A program made the position numbers and the translations under genes. The notes beneath the pieces are model-generated. The model ran no database searches. It was given only the letters and a program-made list of their open reading frames with translations, and had not been told where the DNA came from. A DNA stretch of 64,000 nucleotides from an uncultured Flaviramulus sp. (GTDB lineage: Bacteria; Bacteroidota; Bacteroidia; Flavobacteriales; Flavobacteriaceae). Positions 16,208-26,027 of this stretch are shown here, piece by piece (position 1 is the stretch's first letter; each line of letters opens with the position of its first letter). Where the stretch lies: assembly GCA_947495125.1 (NCBI GenBank), contig CANLXL010000001.1, positions 1 to 64,000 on the forward strand. The letters are read 5' to 3'.

Positions 16208-19200
16208 ATGAAAAGGACTAATACTTTCATTACGCTACTATTCATAGTTTTAGCGATTTCCTGTGCAGAAAAAAAGGAACCTTTACCAGAACTTACATAT
16301 TCAGGAGAAGAACCCCGAGTTCAAAATCCGTTGCCTCCTGAAGATTCAAGAAAACACATTCAAGTACCAGATGGTTTTGAGGTTGTATTGTTTGCTTCAG
16401 AACCCAATATCATTAATCCTATAGCTTTCACATGGGACAAAAAAGGACGTCTATGGGTCGTGCAATCTCAAGATTATCCGCATGGACTAAGTAATGATGT
16501 TGGTGGTGACCGCATTACCATTTGTGAAGACACCAATAACGATGGCAAAGCAGATAAGTTTACCGATTTCGCCACTCAGCAAAGCTTATCTACCGGAATT
16601 GTAAAAGTCAAGGGCGGAATCATTGTGGCTCAGGCTCCTGATATGGTCTTTCTGGAGGATACAAATGGGGATGATAAGATGGATAAGAAGACGGTCCTTT
16701 TTGGCGGATTTGGAACCTGGGATACCCATGCTGGTCCGGCAAATTTAAAATACGGTACCGATAATAAAATTTGGGGATCTGTTGGGTATTCGGGTTTTGA
16801 AAACACATTCAAGAACAAAACGATTAGTTTTAAAATGGGTGTATTTCGATTTACCAGAGATGGTGAATATTTTGAACCTGTTGGTCAGTTTAATAATAAT
16901 ACCTGGGGTTTAGGCTTTAATGAAAATTTCGAAGTTTTTGGCTCTACCGCAAATAATAACCATTGTTGCTATGTTGGGATTCCATTAAAACATTATGAGT
17001 ATTTAAAAAAGAAACCCCATTGGGCGATAAATTCCGATTTTATACAGGGGCATTACGAAATAACTCCTGCAGATAGTGTTTTACCATTACAACAGGTAGA
17101 CGTAAGAGGTGGTTATACTGCTGTGGCGGGAGCGAATTTTTATACTGCAAAGAATTACCCCGAAGCATACCAAAATCATATGTATGTCAACGAGCCTACC
17201 GGTCATCTTGTACACATCGCTAAAATTGTACAAGACGGTGCAGGATACAAAGAAGAAGATGGTGGGAACATATTTGCCAGTAGGGATGCCTGGACAGCTC
17301 CGGTATTTTCAGAAACAGGACCCGATGGGAATCTTTGGGTTGCAGACTGGTATAATCCGGTAATCCAGCATAATCCGGATAAACGGGGTATGGAAAATCA
17401 AATTTGGAATGATGATAAAGGTGAAGGAAATGCTCATAAAAATGAATTGAGAGATAAAGGTCATGGGCGCATTTACATTATCAAACATGAGGATGGTGAC
17501 GATTCTGAAATCACCGAAATCGATGTTAATAATAATGACGATTTAATTGAAGGTATAACGAGCGACAATTCATTCTGGAGAACTACTGCACAGCGTTTAA
17601 TCGTCGAACATCAAAAGACCGAGCTAATCCCGGAACTCATTAAATTAACAGAAAAGGCCATCACATCGAAAAGACCAGAAATCAATACCAATGGAATTCA
17701 TACCTTATGGACATTAAAAGGGTTGGGAGCCTTAGATGATCCCAATTCAGATGCCAGTCAACTCATTCTAAAAGGACTTGAAAGTAATTCATATGGTCTC
17801 AAAAGAGCTGCTCTGGCTTTATTGCCGAATTCAGAATTGGGAAGTAAGCACTTAGGGGAATCAGGTTTGTTATATGATTCCGATTTACAGGTCAGGCTTG
17901 CGGCCATTTTAAGAGCAGGGGAACTTCCGGAAACTGATGCCATATACAATGCCATAGCAAAACTAGCCGAAGATCCGGTAAATCAATCTGATAAATGGCT
18001 GAAGGCTGCTATCAAAATATATTACAAAGAACTCAATAAAAGTGAAGTCGATCCCAAAACGGTCACTATGGTAATTCCATCTGCCGAAGAAGAACCCACT
18101 ATTTGGAAGTATACGGAAACAAAACCCGGAGATGATTGGTTCTCTGAAAACTACAACGATACGTCATGGAAACAAGGTCCATCTATGTTCGGAGGTGATA
18201 AAACGGCATCCGCAAAAACAAAATGGTCAAAAGAAGATATCTGGATGAGACGCACGGTAACATTAGAAGAGGCAATCTCCAATCCTGCTTTAAAAGTATC
18301 TCATGACGATAATTATGAGGTTTACGTTAACGGAAAACTATTATACGAAGAATCAGGAGTTAGTAAGCCATACAAGTACATCAATTTAGAAGCATCATTA
18401 AAGAATCTCTTTAAAAAAGGTAAAAACCTTATTGCTGTTCATTGCCACGATACCGGTGGGGAACGCTATATTGATGTCGGTATTGGTAACATCGGGAAAT
18501 TTAAGGCCGACGTGGTATTTAACCTCAATACGGTAAGTCAAAAAATGGCTTTTGATAAAACAATATTGCATGCTAAAGTTGGCCAGACGGTAGAAATCGT
18601 ATTGAACAATAAAGACGAAATGCCTCATAATCTGGTCGTTATTGAAGCCGGAAGTTTAGAACGTTTTGGAAACATGGTTGATGATTTTCTAAAAGATCCG
18701 GACGCCGCAAAATCCGGATACGTTCCCAACTCCAGGTATGTTTTAGGAGCGACTAAGATGTTGGAGCCCGGAACTTCAGATGCCTTTATTTTTAAATTGC
18801 CTAACAAACCAGGACGCTATCCTTTTGTTTGTACGTTCCCCGGACATTGGCAAATGATGAAAGGTGAAATTATCGTAACAGCCTTAGGCACATATACATC
18901 GATGGACCCCAATGCCACGAAAATAACCATGATGGGAGGTGGTGGATCTCATGATTTTTTAAACCAATTCGGAATTAAAGATGGTAAAGTATTAAGTAAT
19001 AATGGCAAAAATCAGGTGGTTTATACCGAAGATTCTGCACAGCTTAATACCTTATTAAATACTACCGATGTTCTATTCATTTCTAATAACAAGCCATTCG
19101 ATAAAACAACACAAAAAACCATTTTCACAAAAATAAATGAGGGTATGCCTATGATGATCTATCACCCAAGTACGTGGTACAATTGGAAAGATTGGCCGGC

Positions 19201-19543
19201 TTATAATAAGGAGTTAGTGGGAGGTGGTTCTACCTCACATGAAGAATTGCAGGAATTCGATGTCATCATTAAAAAACCGAATCATCCTATTCTAAAGGGC
19301 GTTCCCAGGAAATTTCGAATTTTTGATGAGTTGTATCGATGGAAAAAAGACCCGGAAGGAACAGAGATAGAAGTTTTGGCCATTGGTAGAGGCATCAAAT
19401 CCGGTGAAGAATATCCTGTGCTATGGATTGTGAAACATCCAAAAGCAAAAATCGTTAGTAATACTTTAGGACATGATGAAAGGGCTCATAATTTACCCGC
19501 CTACGAAAAAATATTAAGGAACACTTTGGAATGGATTAAGTAA
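16208..19543 (+). CDS. dehydrogenase-propeller / cupredoxin / ThuA fusion lipoprotein
   Basis: The 1111-residue protein has a lipoprotein signal (AISC, Cys19). An N-terminal PVC-type membrane-bound dehydrogenase beta-propeller (about 45-420) is followed by a HEAT-like helical part (about 440-640) and a jelly-roll domain (about 655-770). Next is an azurin-like copper domain (about 780-895) with ligands His807, Cys875, His880 and Met884. It ends in a ThuA-like glutamine-amidotransferase-fold domain (about 905-1111). No CxxCH haem motif is present, although such dehydrogenases usually carry a cytochrome c. It probably oxidises a sugar or polyol in the periplasm and passes electrons to copper. 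Confidence 0.85.
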   Translation: MKRTNTFITLLFIVLAISCAEKKEPLPELTYSGEEPRVQNPLPPEDSRKHIQVPDGFEVVLFASEPNIINPIAFTWDKKGRLWVVQSQDYPHGLSNDVGGDRITICEDTNNDGKADKFTDFATQQSLSTGIVKVKGGIIVAQAPDMVFLEDTNGDDKMDKKTVLFGGFGTWDTHAGPANLKYGTDNKIWGSVGYSGFENTFKNKTISFKMGVFRFTRDGEYFEPVGQFNNNTWGLGFNENFEVFGSTANNNHCCYVGIPLKHYEYLKKKPHWAINSDFIQGHYEITPADSVLPLQQVDVRGGYTAVAGANFYTAKNYPEAYQNHMYVNEPTGHLVHIAKIVQDGAGYKEEDGGNIFASRDAWTAPVFSETGPDGNLWVADWYNPVIQHNPDKRGMENQIWNDDKGEGNAHKNELRDKGHGRIYIIKHEDGDDSEITEIDVNNNDDLIEGITSDNSFWRTTAQRLIVEHQKTELIPELIKLTEKAITSKRPEINTNGIHTLWTLKGLGALDDPNSDASQLILKGLESNSYGLKRAALALLPNSELGSKHLGESGLLYDSDLQVRLAAILRAGELPETDAIYNAIAKLAEDPVNQSDKWLKAAIKIYYKELNKSEVDPKTVTMVIPSAEEEPTIWKYTETKPGDDWFSENYNDTSWKQGPSMFGGDKTASAKTKWSKEDIWMRRTVTLEEAISNPALKVSHDDNYEVYVNGKLLYEESGVSKPYKYINLEASLKNLFKKGKNLIAVHCHDTGGERYIDVGIGNIGKFKADVVFNLNTVSQKMAFDKTILHAKVGQTVEIVLNNKDEMPHNLVVIEAGSLERFGNMVDDFLKDPDAAKSGYVPNSRYVLGATKMLEPGTSDAFIFKLPNKPGRYPFVCTFPGHWQMMKGEIIVTALGTYTSMDPNATKITMMGGGGSHDFLNQFGIKDGKVLSNNGKNQVVYTEDSAQLNTLLNTTDVLFISNNKPFDKTTQKTIFTKINEGMPMMIYHPSTWYNWKDWPAYNKELVGGGSTSHEELQEFDVIIKKPNHPILKGVPRKFRIFDELYRWKKDPEGTEIEVLAIGRGIKSGEEYPVLWIVKHPKAKIVSNTLGHDERAHNLPAYEKILRNTLEWIK

Positions 19544-19549
19544 ACCTTA

Positions 19550-20419
19550 TTAAGCTATATTTTGATATTTTTTCCGGTATTTTAATGGATTACTTTCGGT
19601 GATCTCCCTGAACTTTTTGTTAAAATTCGATAAGGTTTTGTATCCGCATTCATGAGATATCTGAATGATTGACAGGTCATTTTTTTGTAACAGCTTACAG
19701 GCAAGACTAATTCGTAATTCAGCAATAAAATCTGAAAAAGTCTTATTGGTATGTGCCTTAAAATAACGACTAAAAGATGTGGGAGAAAGGTTTGCCAAGC
19801 TCGCAACATCTTCCAAGCGAATTGGACCTCTATAGTGGTTTAATATATAGGAATGGATAGCACTCATACGCTTCGAATCAGAGTCAGACACCTTATTAAG
19901 GTAACCCTTTTTATTGATGAATTTTAAGTCATTCGAAGTCGATAAAACATTTAAAATTTGAAGTAAAGAGATCACCCCGTTAAACCCTTTCTGGTATAGC
20001 ATGATTTGCATCATCTCCTGGATACGATCTCTAGTCTCTCCAACGACTTCCAACCCGCGATTTGCTTTTTCCAAAAGTTGAGAAATCGCTGCCATCTCTT
20101 CTTTAAAAAGAAAACTGTTACCCATAAAATCTGAAGAAAAGTAGATAACAATGCATTGCGTTTCTAATCCTAAATTCTGAAAATACTCCTCATCGTTTCT
20201 CCACACATGAGGTAGATTAGAGCCTGTTAAAACCATATCTCCACGTTCAAAATGACTAATGTCGTCGCCAATAAATCGAGTTCCCGTCCCTTTTAAAACA
20301 ACAACTAATTGGTACTCTTGATGAAAATGCCAATACGGATCGAAGTGAGGTGCTATTAAATTTAGCATCCGGTACGATTTAGAAATGGGGATGGGAAGTT
20401 TCTTTATAGCTTGCTTCAT
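19550..20419 (-). CDS. AraC family transcriptional regulator
   Basis: The 289-residue protein has an N-terminal cupin-type sensing domain (HFDPYWHFHQEYQLVVVLKG, about 25-90) and a C-terminal AraC double helix-turn-helix (about 190-285, with LEDVASLANLSPTSFSRYFK and IIQISHECGYKTLSNFNKKF). It lies between the two converging catabolic units, six bases from the lipoprotein gene's stop and 161 bp beyond the last minus-strand oxidoreductase gene. It is the only regulator in the locus and is the probable sugar-responsive activator of one or both units. Confidence 0.9.
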   Translation of the reverse strand: MKQAIKKLPIPISKSYRMLNLIAPHFDPYWHFHQEYQLVVVLKGTGTRFIGDDISHFERGDMVLTGSNLPHVWRNDEEYFQNLGLETQCIVIYFSSDFMGNSFLFKEEMAAISQLLEKANRGLEVVGETRDRIQEMMQIMLYQKGFNGVISLLQILNVLSTSNDLKFINKKGYLNKVSDSDSKRMSAIHSYILNHYRGPIRLEDVASLANLSPTSFSRYFKAHTNKTFSDFIAELRISLACKLLQKNDLSIIQISHECGYKTLSNFNKKFREITESNPLKYRKKYQNIA

Positions 20420-20580
20420 AATAATACTAATATATGATAATTATTAGCATTAATTCAAAAAAGAAGATATAAAAAAGGTATTATTAAACTTCCTAATACC
20501 ATAGTTGATAGTAAAACAAGAACCTCGGTATCCTTCAATGTATTAAAAGTATTAAGAAAATTGGAAAGACATGTAAAAAG

Positions 20581-21555
20581 TTAATTCAATTTTACATGAA
20601 TCCCTTTTTCTTCAGATAATTCACAGGCCTCAATAACACGTTGACAGGTAATAGCATCTTCAATTGTAGAAAGTGGAACTTCATTATTTCGTATCACATT
20701 ATTTATAAAATGCGTAGTGGTATTTTTAATGGATTCCGGATAACATTGATAAGTTTGTGAATGTGCGCCATTCCTATCATTAATTACCCAATCCCGATAG
20801 CTATAGCGTGCGCTTCCTTTAGTACCAATAACCTTAATAATACACGTCCATGGGTCTCCGGCATGGTCGTCATTAGCAAAACTGGCGCATAAATGACTTA
20901 ACGTCCCATTTTTCATTTGAATATTAGCCATAGCGACATTTTCTTGCGGAGCAAGGGTATCGTCAACGGTTAATTTCATACATGAAACTGTCTCAGGTTG
21001 TCCAGCCAAATACAACATAGTATATGAATGGTGTGTTAAAATCTGTCGGATAACTCCAGGATAGCGCGCCCTAATCTTATCGGCATGATGAATATTGTAC
21101 ATCATATAAAATTGTGTGATTGCTCCTAATTTCCCACTCTGAATCATAGACTTTGCTCTTTTTATACCATCTTCATAAATATAATTATGAACTGGCATAC
21201 ACTTAACACCCGCTAAATGAATAGCTCTCTGCATTTGCTTTAATTCATCAATATTAGAGGCAGCTGGTTTTTCAACTAAGATGTGTTTACCTGCTTGTGC
21301 TGCTTTAACAGTATACTCACAATGAGTCTCCATATTCGTCAATATAAAGACTGCATCAATTTCCGTGGCGTTTAATAGCGCCTCTGCCGACTTATAGGTT
21401 TTACATCCAAAAATTTTTGCCTTTGCTTCTCCTTTTTCTGTTGTTCTATTCCATAACCCAACCAATTCTGCTCCAGGCAAATTATTAATTGCTTCTGCAT
21501 GTAAATTAGCAATATCTCCTGCTCCCAACAATCCTATTTTAATAGTATTCATCAT
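20581..21555 (-). CDS. Gfo/Idh/MocA family oxidoreductase
   Basis: The 324-residue enzyme has an N-terminal Rossmann domain (KIGLLGAGDIANLHAEAI) and the family's EKPAA motif (ILVEKPAASNIDEL), then the C-terminal alpha/beta domain. Such enzymes oxidise sugar or inositol hydroxyls with NAD(P). A second in-frame ATG one codon in is equally possible. Its start overlaps the stop of the epimerase gene by one base (TAATG), so the genes are translationally coupled. It is the last gene of the five-gene minus-strand unit. Confidence 0.9.
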   Translation of the reverse strand: MMNTIKIGLLGAGDIANLHAEAINNLPGAELVGLWNRTTEKGEAKAKIFGCKTYKSAEALLNATEIDAVFILTNMETHCEYTVKAAQAGKHILVEKPAASNIDELKQMQRAIHLAGVKCMPVHNYIYEDGIKRAKSMIQSGKLGAITQFYMMYNIHHADKIRARYPGVIRQILTHHSYTMLYLAGQPETVSCMKLTVDDTLAPQENVAMANIQMKNGTLSHLCASFANDDHAGDPWTCIIKVIGTKGSARYSYRDWVINDRNGAHSQTYQCYPESIKNTTTHFINNVIRNNEVPLSTIEDAITCQRVIEACELSEEKGIHVKLN

Positions 21556-22568
21556 TAATTAACTGAATAATCTAATTTTCCTTTTTTCGCCATTTCAATA
21601 AACTCTAAAAGCGACTGCCTAACCCCTTCTGCAATAGAAGTCAATGGTAAATCACTAAATGTCTGATCTATTTTTTCATGACTTAAATCCGAAACAAAAA
21701 GGTTAGGAACTGCTCCTTCAGATATTGATAATTTCACAAACTTCGATAATTCTAATTTTGCTGCTTCTTCTTCAATAATTTTCAAAAATTCTTCAATAGC
21801 AATTGTTTTTCCTTTGACATTAAAAGCTCCAAAACCATTATAATCCTGTAATGTACAAGCCGCAAAATATGCCCCAATATCTTCAACAAAGTGATAATTC
21901 TCGCGACCCTGATAAGGCATTTCAAACGGCATTAATGTATTTGAAATCGTCCCCATGGCAATGGCTTTTAAGGCATTTGTTGGAGCTGATGTTTTGCCTT
22001 TGTCTCTTCCTTTACCAAAGGTAGTGTTGATTCTTAGGCATACCGTGGGTACTTTGGTATTATCATAAAACAATCGTGCCAAATGTTCACCTGCCAATTT
22101 CCAAATTCCATAATGATTTGGTGGCGCCAATTGTGCATCTTCCATTATTCCTGGATCTGGATACATTGCCCTCATACCATAAACAGCCGCCGAACTTGCA
22201 AATACAAATCGTTTTAGGTTTGAAAGCTTTTCTGCCGTATCAAATAAAGCCATGGTTCCTCCTGTATTAATTTCCATACCTTGTATATGATACTTTGAAC
22301 AATCCGGGCTTTGATATGCCCCCAAATGAATAATATGGGTTGGATTTACGTCTAATAGAATTTGTTCTATAGCACCATAATCTGCAACATCTAACTTTAC
22401 AAATTCTAATCGTGGATCTAAGTCTTCACCTAGCCATAATTTTAACGGATCCGTATTATTGAACCTTGTTGCCACCACTATTTTTGAAACCTCTGGAAAT
22501 TCTAACAACTTATAAATAGTAACTGACCCTATACATCCTGTACCTCCGGTTATGAATATTGTAGACAT
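21555..22568 (-). CDS. NAD-dependent epimerase/dehydratase (extended SDR)
   Basis: The 337-residue protein is an extended short-chain dehydrogenase: nucleotide-binding FITGGTGCIGSVTIYKLL, the aspartate at VKLDVADYGAIEQIL, and the active-site segment with Tyr and Lys in NHYGIWKLAGEHLARL. These enzymes epimerise or dehydrogenate sugars and sugar acids. Members related to uronate dehydrogenase have a similar layout, but I cannot assign the substrate. It is coupled to the downstream Gfo/Idh gene and lies 22 bp after the alcohol dehydrogenase gene. Confidence 0.88.
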   Translation of the reverse strand: MSTIFITGGTGCIGSVTIYKLLEFPEVSKIVVATRFNNTDPLKLWLGEDLDPRLEFVKLDVADYGAIEQILLDVNPTHIIHLGAYQSPDCSKYHIQGMEINTGGTMALFDTAEKLSNLKRFVFASSAAVYGMRAMYPDPGIMEDAQLAPPNHYGIWKLAGEHLARLFYDNTKVPTVCLRINTTFGKGRDKGKTSAPTNALKAIAMGTISNTLMPFEMPYQGRENYHFVEDIGAYFAACTLQDYNGFGAFNVKGKTIAIEEFLKIIEEEAAKLELSKFVKLSISEGAVPNLFVSDLSHEKIDQTFSDLPLTSIAEGVRQSLLEFIEMAKKGKLDYSVN

Positions 22569-22590
22569 TTAATAGTTGATTTTAAAATGA

Positions 22591-23703
22591 TTAATTCATT
22601 TTTATTACTGCCTTTACATTGTTGGCTTTTATTGAATCTTCAAAGGCTTGATTTACATCTTTAAAATCATAATGATTGGTATATTTCTCTGCGGGGAATA
22701 CACCTGTTACCAGCAATTTTTGAGCGACCATATAATCTACTCTGCAAGATCCCATGGACCCTCTCATATTCAATGAGGTACGGGTAAGATGTGTGGCATT
22801 TATTGAAACTTCATTACCATAGGTGGCGATCACACATATATTACCTTCAGGTCGCACCACATCTATTGCTTCTGATAATACTTGTGGTACTCCTGAACAT
22901 TCTATAAGTAAATCTACTTTCCCGCCATTTCCAAAAGAAATCCCGTTCGCATCAGAAATTCCGTTTTGTAATTGCGACTTTAAAGTGCTTTCTGGCGAAA
23001 CTTCAATAGTTATAAAACCTTGTTCTTTTGCCACTCTAAGCCTATTATCTCTATCACTTGACAAACCTGTGACTACAACTCTTGCTCCCGCTGCTTTTGC
23101 CAATTCAGCCGACATTAATCCTATAATGCCACAACCTGTAACAACGACATCTTGTCCTGGTTTGATCTCACATTTGTTATGAAGTGCGTTAACTACCACT
23201 GATAAAGGTTCCACCAAAGCACCTTGTTCTGGTGTTAAACCATCCATCAAGGTTACTACGCGATCAGATTCCAAAACAACATGCTGTCCAAAACCACCAT
23301 CTCTATGAAAACCAATAATCTCTTTTGAAGCGCACAAATTCCATTTTGACACGCTACATGCAGGACATTCTTCATCCTGACACCCCAACATGGCTAAAGG
23401 TGTAAAGATATCCCCCACCTTTAAACCACCATGGTCGCCAGGTCCTAATTTAATGATCTCTGCACTAAATTCATGACCAATAATTCGTGGTCTTTCAACC
23501 CAATCGAAATTAGATTTCCCTATACAAGCACTATTATCAGAACCGCAAATACCTGTATATAATGTTTTAGCCAAAATCTCTCCTTCTGCTAATTCTGGTA
23601 TTTCCATGTTTATAACGGATGTATTTCTAATTACTGATCCCTTAGAATTTGGCATTACCTTCTCCTTTCCATGAAGACAAAACCCTTTTACTTCTCCACT
23701 CAT
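22591..23703 (-). CDS. zinc-binding alcohol dehydrogenase (medium-chain family)
   Basis: The 370-residue medium-chain dehydrogenase has the catalytic-zinc motif GICGSDNSACIG, the GHEFSAEIIKLG histidine-glutamate segment, and the structural-zinc cysteines in CQDEECPACSVSKWNLC. The Rossmann motif is VVVTGCGIIGLMSAELAKAAG. This is the sorbitol/threonine/glucose dehydrogenase type. It lies 13 bp after a Gfo/Idh gene, within the same unit, and probably oxidises a sugar or polyol intermediate in the cytoplasm. Confidence 0.92.
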   Translation of the reverse strand: MSGEVKGFCLHGKEKVMPNSKGSVIRNTSVINMEIPELAEGEILAKTLYTGICGSDNSACIGKSNFDWVERPRIIGHEFSAEIIKLGPGDHGGLKVGDIFTPLAMLGCQDEECPACSVSKWNLCASKEIIGFHRDGGFGQHVVLESDRVVTLMDGLTPEQGALVEPLSVVVNALHNKCEIKPGQDVVVTGCGIIGLMSAELAKAAGARVVVTGLSSDRDNRLRVAKEQGFITIEVSPESTLKSQLQNGISDANGISFGNGGKVDLLIECSGVPQVLSEAIDVVRPEGNICVIATYGNEVSINATHLTRTSLNMRGSMGSCRVDYMVAQKLLVTGVFPAEKYTNHYDFKDVNQAFEDSIKANNVKAVIKMN

Positions 23704-23716
23704 TCTTTTGTTTTTT

Positions 23717-24871
23717 TTACCAAGCTACCCCAGTATCTTTCCAGCTTCTTTCATTTGCGGAATCCAAAACTGCTTCACATACTTTTTGTGTTTCCTGTGC
23801 CTCCTTAAAGGTAGGCGAACAAGGCACATTGTCTTCTAAACTTTTTAAGAAATCTGCAACTTGATGTACAAAGGTATGCTCATATCCAATTGAAAGCCCC
23901 GGCACCCACCATTTATCCATATAAGGATGATCGCCGTCTGTAATATGAATAGAGCGCCAACCTCTTACTTCTGACTCATCTCTATGGTCAAAATATTCCA
24001 ATCTGTTTAAATCGTGTAAATCCCACTTGATTGAAGCATGTTCTCCATTAATTTCGAACGTCTTTAAGGCTTTATGCCCTCTTGCATATCTTGTGGATTC
24101 AAATACGCCTAGGGCTCCATTATCAAAATGGCAATGGAAAATACAAGCATCATCTATGGTTACTTGTTGTACTTCACCTGTTCCTGTATGAACACGTTCC
24201 TTAATAAACGTTTCGGTTACTGCCGACACATCTTTTATCCCTCCATTTAACCACATTGCTGTATCAATACAATGCGCCAACAAATCCCCTGTCACTCCAG
24301 AGCCTGCCGCTGCATTATCTAACCTCCAAAGGCCTTCACCTCCTTGTGGTAATTCTGGACTAATGGTCCAATCCTGTAAAAAATTGGCTCTATAGTGAAA
24401 TACTTTGCCTAATTTTCCTGAGTCTATAAGTTGTTTTGCTAATGTTACTGCCGGTATTCTCCTATAGTTATACCAAACCGTATTGGCTACTCCTGCTTTT
24501 TCTACAGCATCAACCATGGGCTGAGCTTCTGCAACGGTTCTTGCCAAAGGTTTTTCGCAAAGTACCATTTTACCCGATTCTGCCGCTGCAATCGCAATTT
24601 CTGCATGCATGTTATTTGGTGTACAGATGTCAATGGCATCAATATCATTACGAGCAATTAACACCCTCCAATCCGTTTCATAAGATTCAAAACCCCATTG
24701 TTTTGAAAAATTCTTAACACGCGCTTCGTTACGCGCACAAACGGCCTTGAGTACCGGTTGATATTCTAAATCTGGAAAAAAATCACTTATTCTGTTGTAT
24801 GCATTGGAATGGGTTCTTCCCATAAATCCATATCCTACCAAACCTATTCTTAATATTTTTTTGGCTGCCAT
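23717..24871 (-). CDS. Gfo/Idh/MocA family oxidoreductase
   Basis: The 384-residue enzyme shows [19 protein letters not shown] at the nucleotide site and [15 protein letters not shown] around the conserved Glu-Lys-Pro. Longer than its neighbour at 20581, it is a distinct paralogue related to inositol 2-dehydrogenase-like and 3-keto-sugar-forming members. Two different Gfo/Idh enzymes in one unit suggest that a sugar is oxidised and a keto intermediate reduced or further oxidised. Substrate unknown. The start is 51 bp after the TIM-barrel gene's stop. Confidence 0.9.
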   Translation of the reverse strand: MAAKKILRIGLVGYGFMGRTHSNAYNRISDFFPDLEYQPVLKAVCARNEARVKNFSKQWGFESYETDWRVLIARNDIDAIDICTPNNMHAEIAIAAAESGKMVLCEKPLARTVAEAQPMVDAVEKAGVANTVWYNYRRIPAVTLAKQLIDSGKLGKVFHYRANFLQDWTISPELPQGGEGLWRLDNAAAGSGVTGDLLAHCIDTAMWLNGGIKDVSAVTETFIKERVHTGTGEVQQVTIDDACIFHCHFDNGALGVFESTRYARGHKALKTFEINGEHASIKWDLHDLNRLEYFDHRDESEVRGWRSIHITDGDHPYMDKWWVPGLSIGYEHTFVHQVADFLKSLEDNVPCSPTFKEAQETQKVCEAVLDSANERSWKDTGVAW

Positions 24872-24922
24872 ATAACTTCTAATCTTTTAAATTTACCCTT
24901 CTACGCTTTTCCTTTTCTATTC

Positions 24923-25966
24923 TTATTCATACCAACCGTGTTGTTCACGAACATCTATCATGGTCGCTAAAATATCGTTCCATGTTTTTGGTTGCATCAT
25001 AACATCATTTGGAAACATACAACCATCCCAACAAATATGCTTGAATCTCTTGGTTAATTTTCCATTTTCATCTCGTAGCCAATGGCCTGCATCTACAGGA
25101 ATATCTAATTTTCCATTTGGATCTGAAGCCTGACAGTGTCTTCCGGTTTTATCATGAGAGCCAGCACCAAAAACACTTCCGTCATTTTGGGCAACATGAA
25201 AATCTACGGTCCACGGACGTAGTGCAGCCGTTAAAGTTTTTAGCCCTTCTGTTAATGTTTCTCTATCTTCCCATTGAAAGTCTTCCGGTAAAATTCTTTC
25301 ATCCGGTTTGTTGTACCCTAATAAATATAATAGGGTATGAGCCATATCTGCCTGAAATCCAATATTTGGTCTCCCCACAGCTTCGAGAGTTTTTACCATG
25401 GATTTCCAACCATGCATGCCTCCCCAACATATCTCACCTTCGGCTGCTAAAAACTCACCATACTCGGCTGCAACATCACAGGCTTCTCTAAATGTTTGAG
25501 CTATTAATTGGGTATTCGCTTCCGAATCTTCCGCCCAACTTTCCGGATCTACAGACGAATCTATTCTTATAATTCCATTTGGGCGAGCACCTAAATCCCG
25601 TAACTTTTTACCTATAATGCATGCCTTTCTAACTTGAGCAACAAACCGGTCTCTTTCCGCTCTACTTCCCATAGCAGAACCACCTCCTGTTCCTGCCCAA
25701 ACCGGTGCTACTAAACTTCCTATTTCCAAATTATAAGCTCTTGCTTTATCTACCAATGCCTGTATAGTATCATCAGAGGCATCTATATCTAAATGTGGAT
25801 CGCATAAAAAAAGGTCGAACCCATCAAACTTTACACCATTCACTTCGGCATTTGCCGTTAATTCAAGCATGGTATCTAATGAAATTGGTGGTTCGGAATC
25901 CTGGCCTTTACCAACTACTCCTGGCCACGATGCATTGTGTAGTTTTGGATAGCTATTCCTTTCCAT
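24923..25966 (-). CDS. sugar phosphate isomerase/epimerase family TIM-barrel protein
   Basis: The 347-residue protein belongs to the xylose-isomerase-like AP-endonuclease-2 TIM-barrel superfamily. Candidate metal ligands lie in [26 protein letters not shown] and the late HICWDG. Relatives include inosose dehydratase (IolE), isomerases and the eliminases of 3-keto-glycoside routes. It is first in the five-gene minus-strand unit, preceded by eight T just before its ATG and an inverted repeat overlapping the queD-like stop codon. The position suggests that it acts on the keto sugar made by the oxidoreductases. Confidence 0.85.
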   Translation of the reverse strand: MERNSYPKLHNASWPGVVGKGQDSEPPISLDTMLELTANAEVNGVKFDGFDLFLCDPHLDIDASDDTIQALVDKARAYNLEIGSLVAPVWAGTGGGSAMGSRAERDRFVAQVRKACIIGKKLRDLGARPNGIIRIDSSVDPESWAEDSEANTQLIAQTFREACDVAAEYGEFLAAEGEICWGGMHGWKSMVKTLEAVGRPNIGFQADMAHTLLYLLGYNKPDERILPEDFQWEDRETLTEGLKTLTAALRPWTVDFHVAQNDGSVFGAGSHDKTGRHCQASDPNGKLDIPVDAGHWLRDENGKLTKRFKHICWDGCMFPNDVMMQPKTWNDILATMIDVREQHGWYE

Positions 25967-25978
25967 AAAAAAAAGAGT

Positions 25979-26027
25979 TAATTAGTTATTATTTTAATAC
26001 TTCCCCAAGCATAAATATAACTAATTA
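25979..26027 (-). promoter_or_regulatory. 11-bp AT-rich inverted repeat plus T8 between the queD-like gene and the sugar unit
   Basis: TAATTAGTTAT (25979-25989) and ATAACTAATTA (26017-26027) pair perfectly around a 27-nt loop. On the minus strand a run of eight T follows five bases later, directly before the ATG at 25966. It may terminate the idi/queD-like transcript or serve as an operator or attenuator for the sugar unit. Confidence 0.4.
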
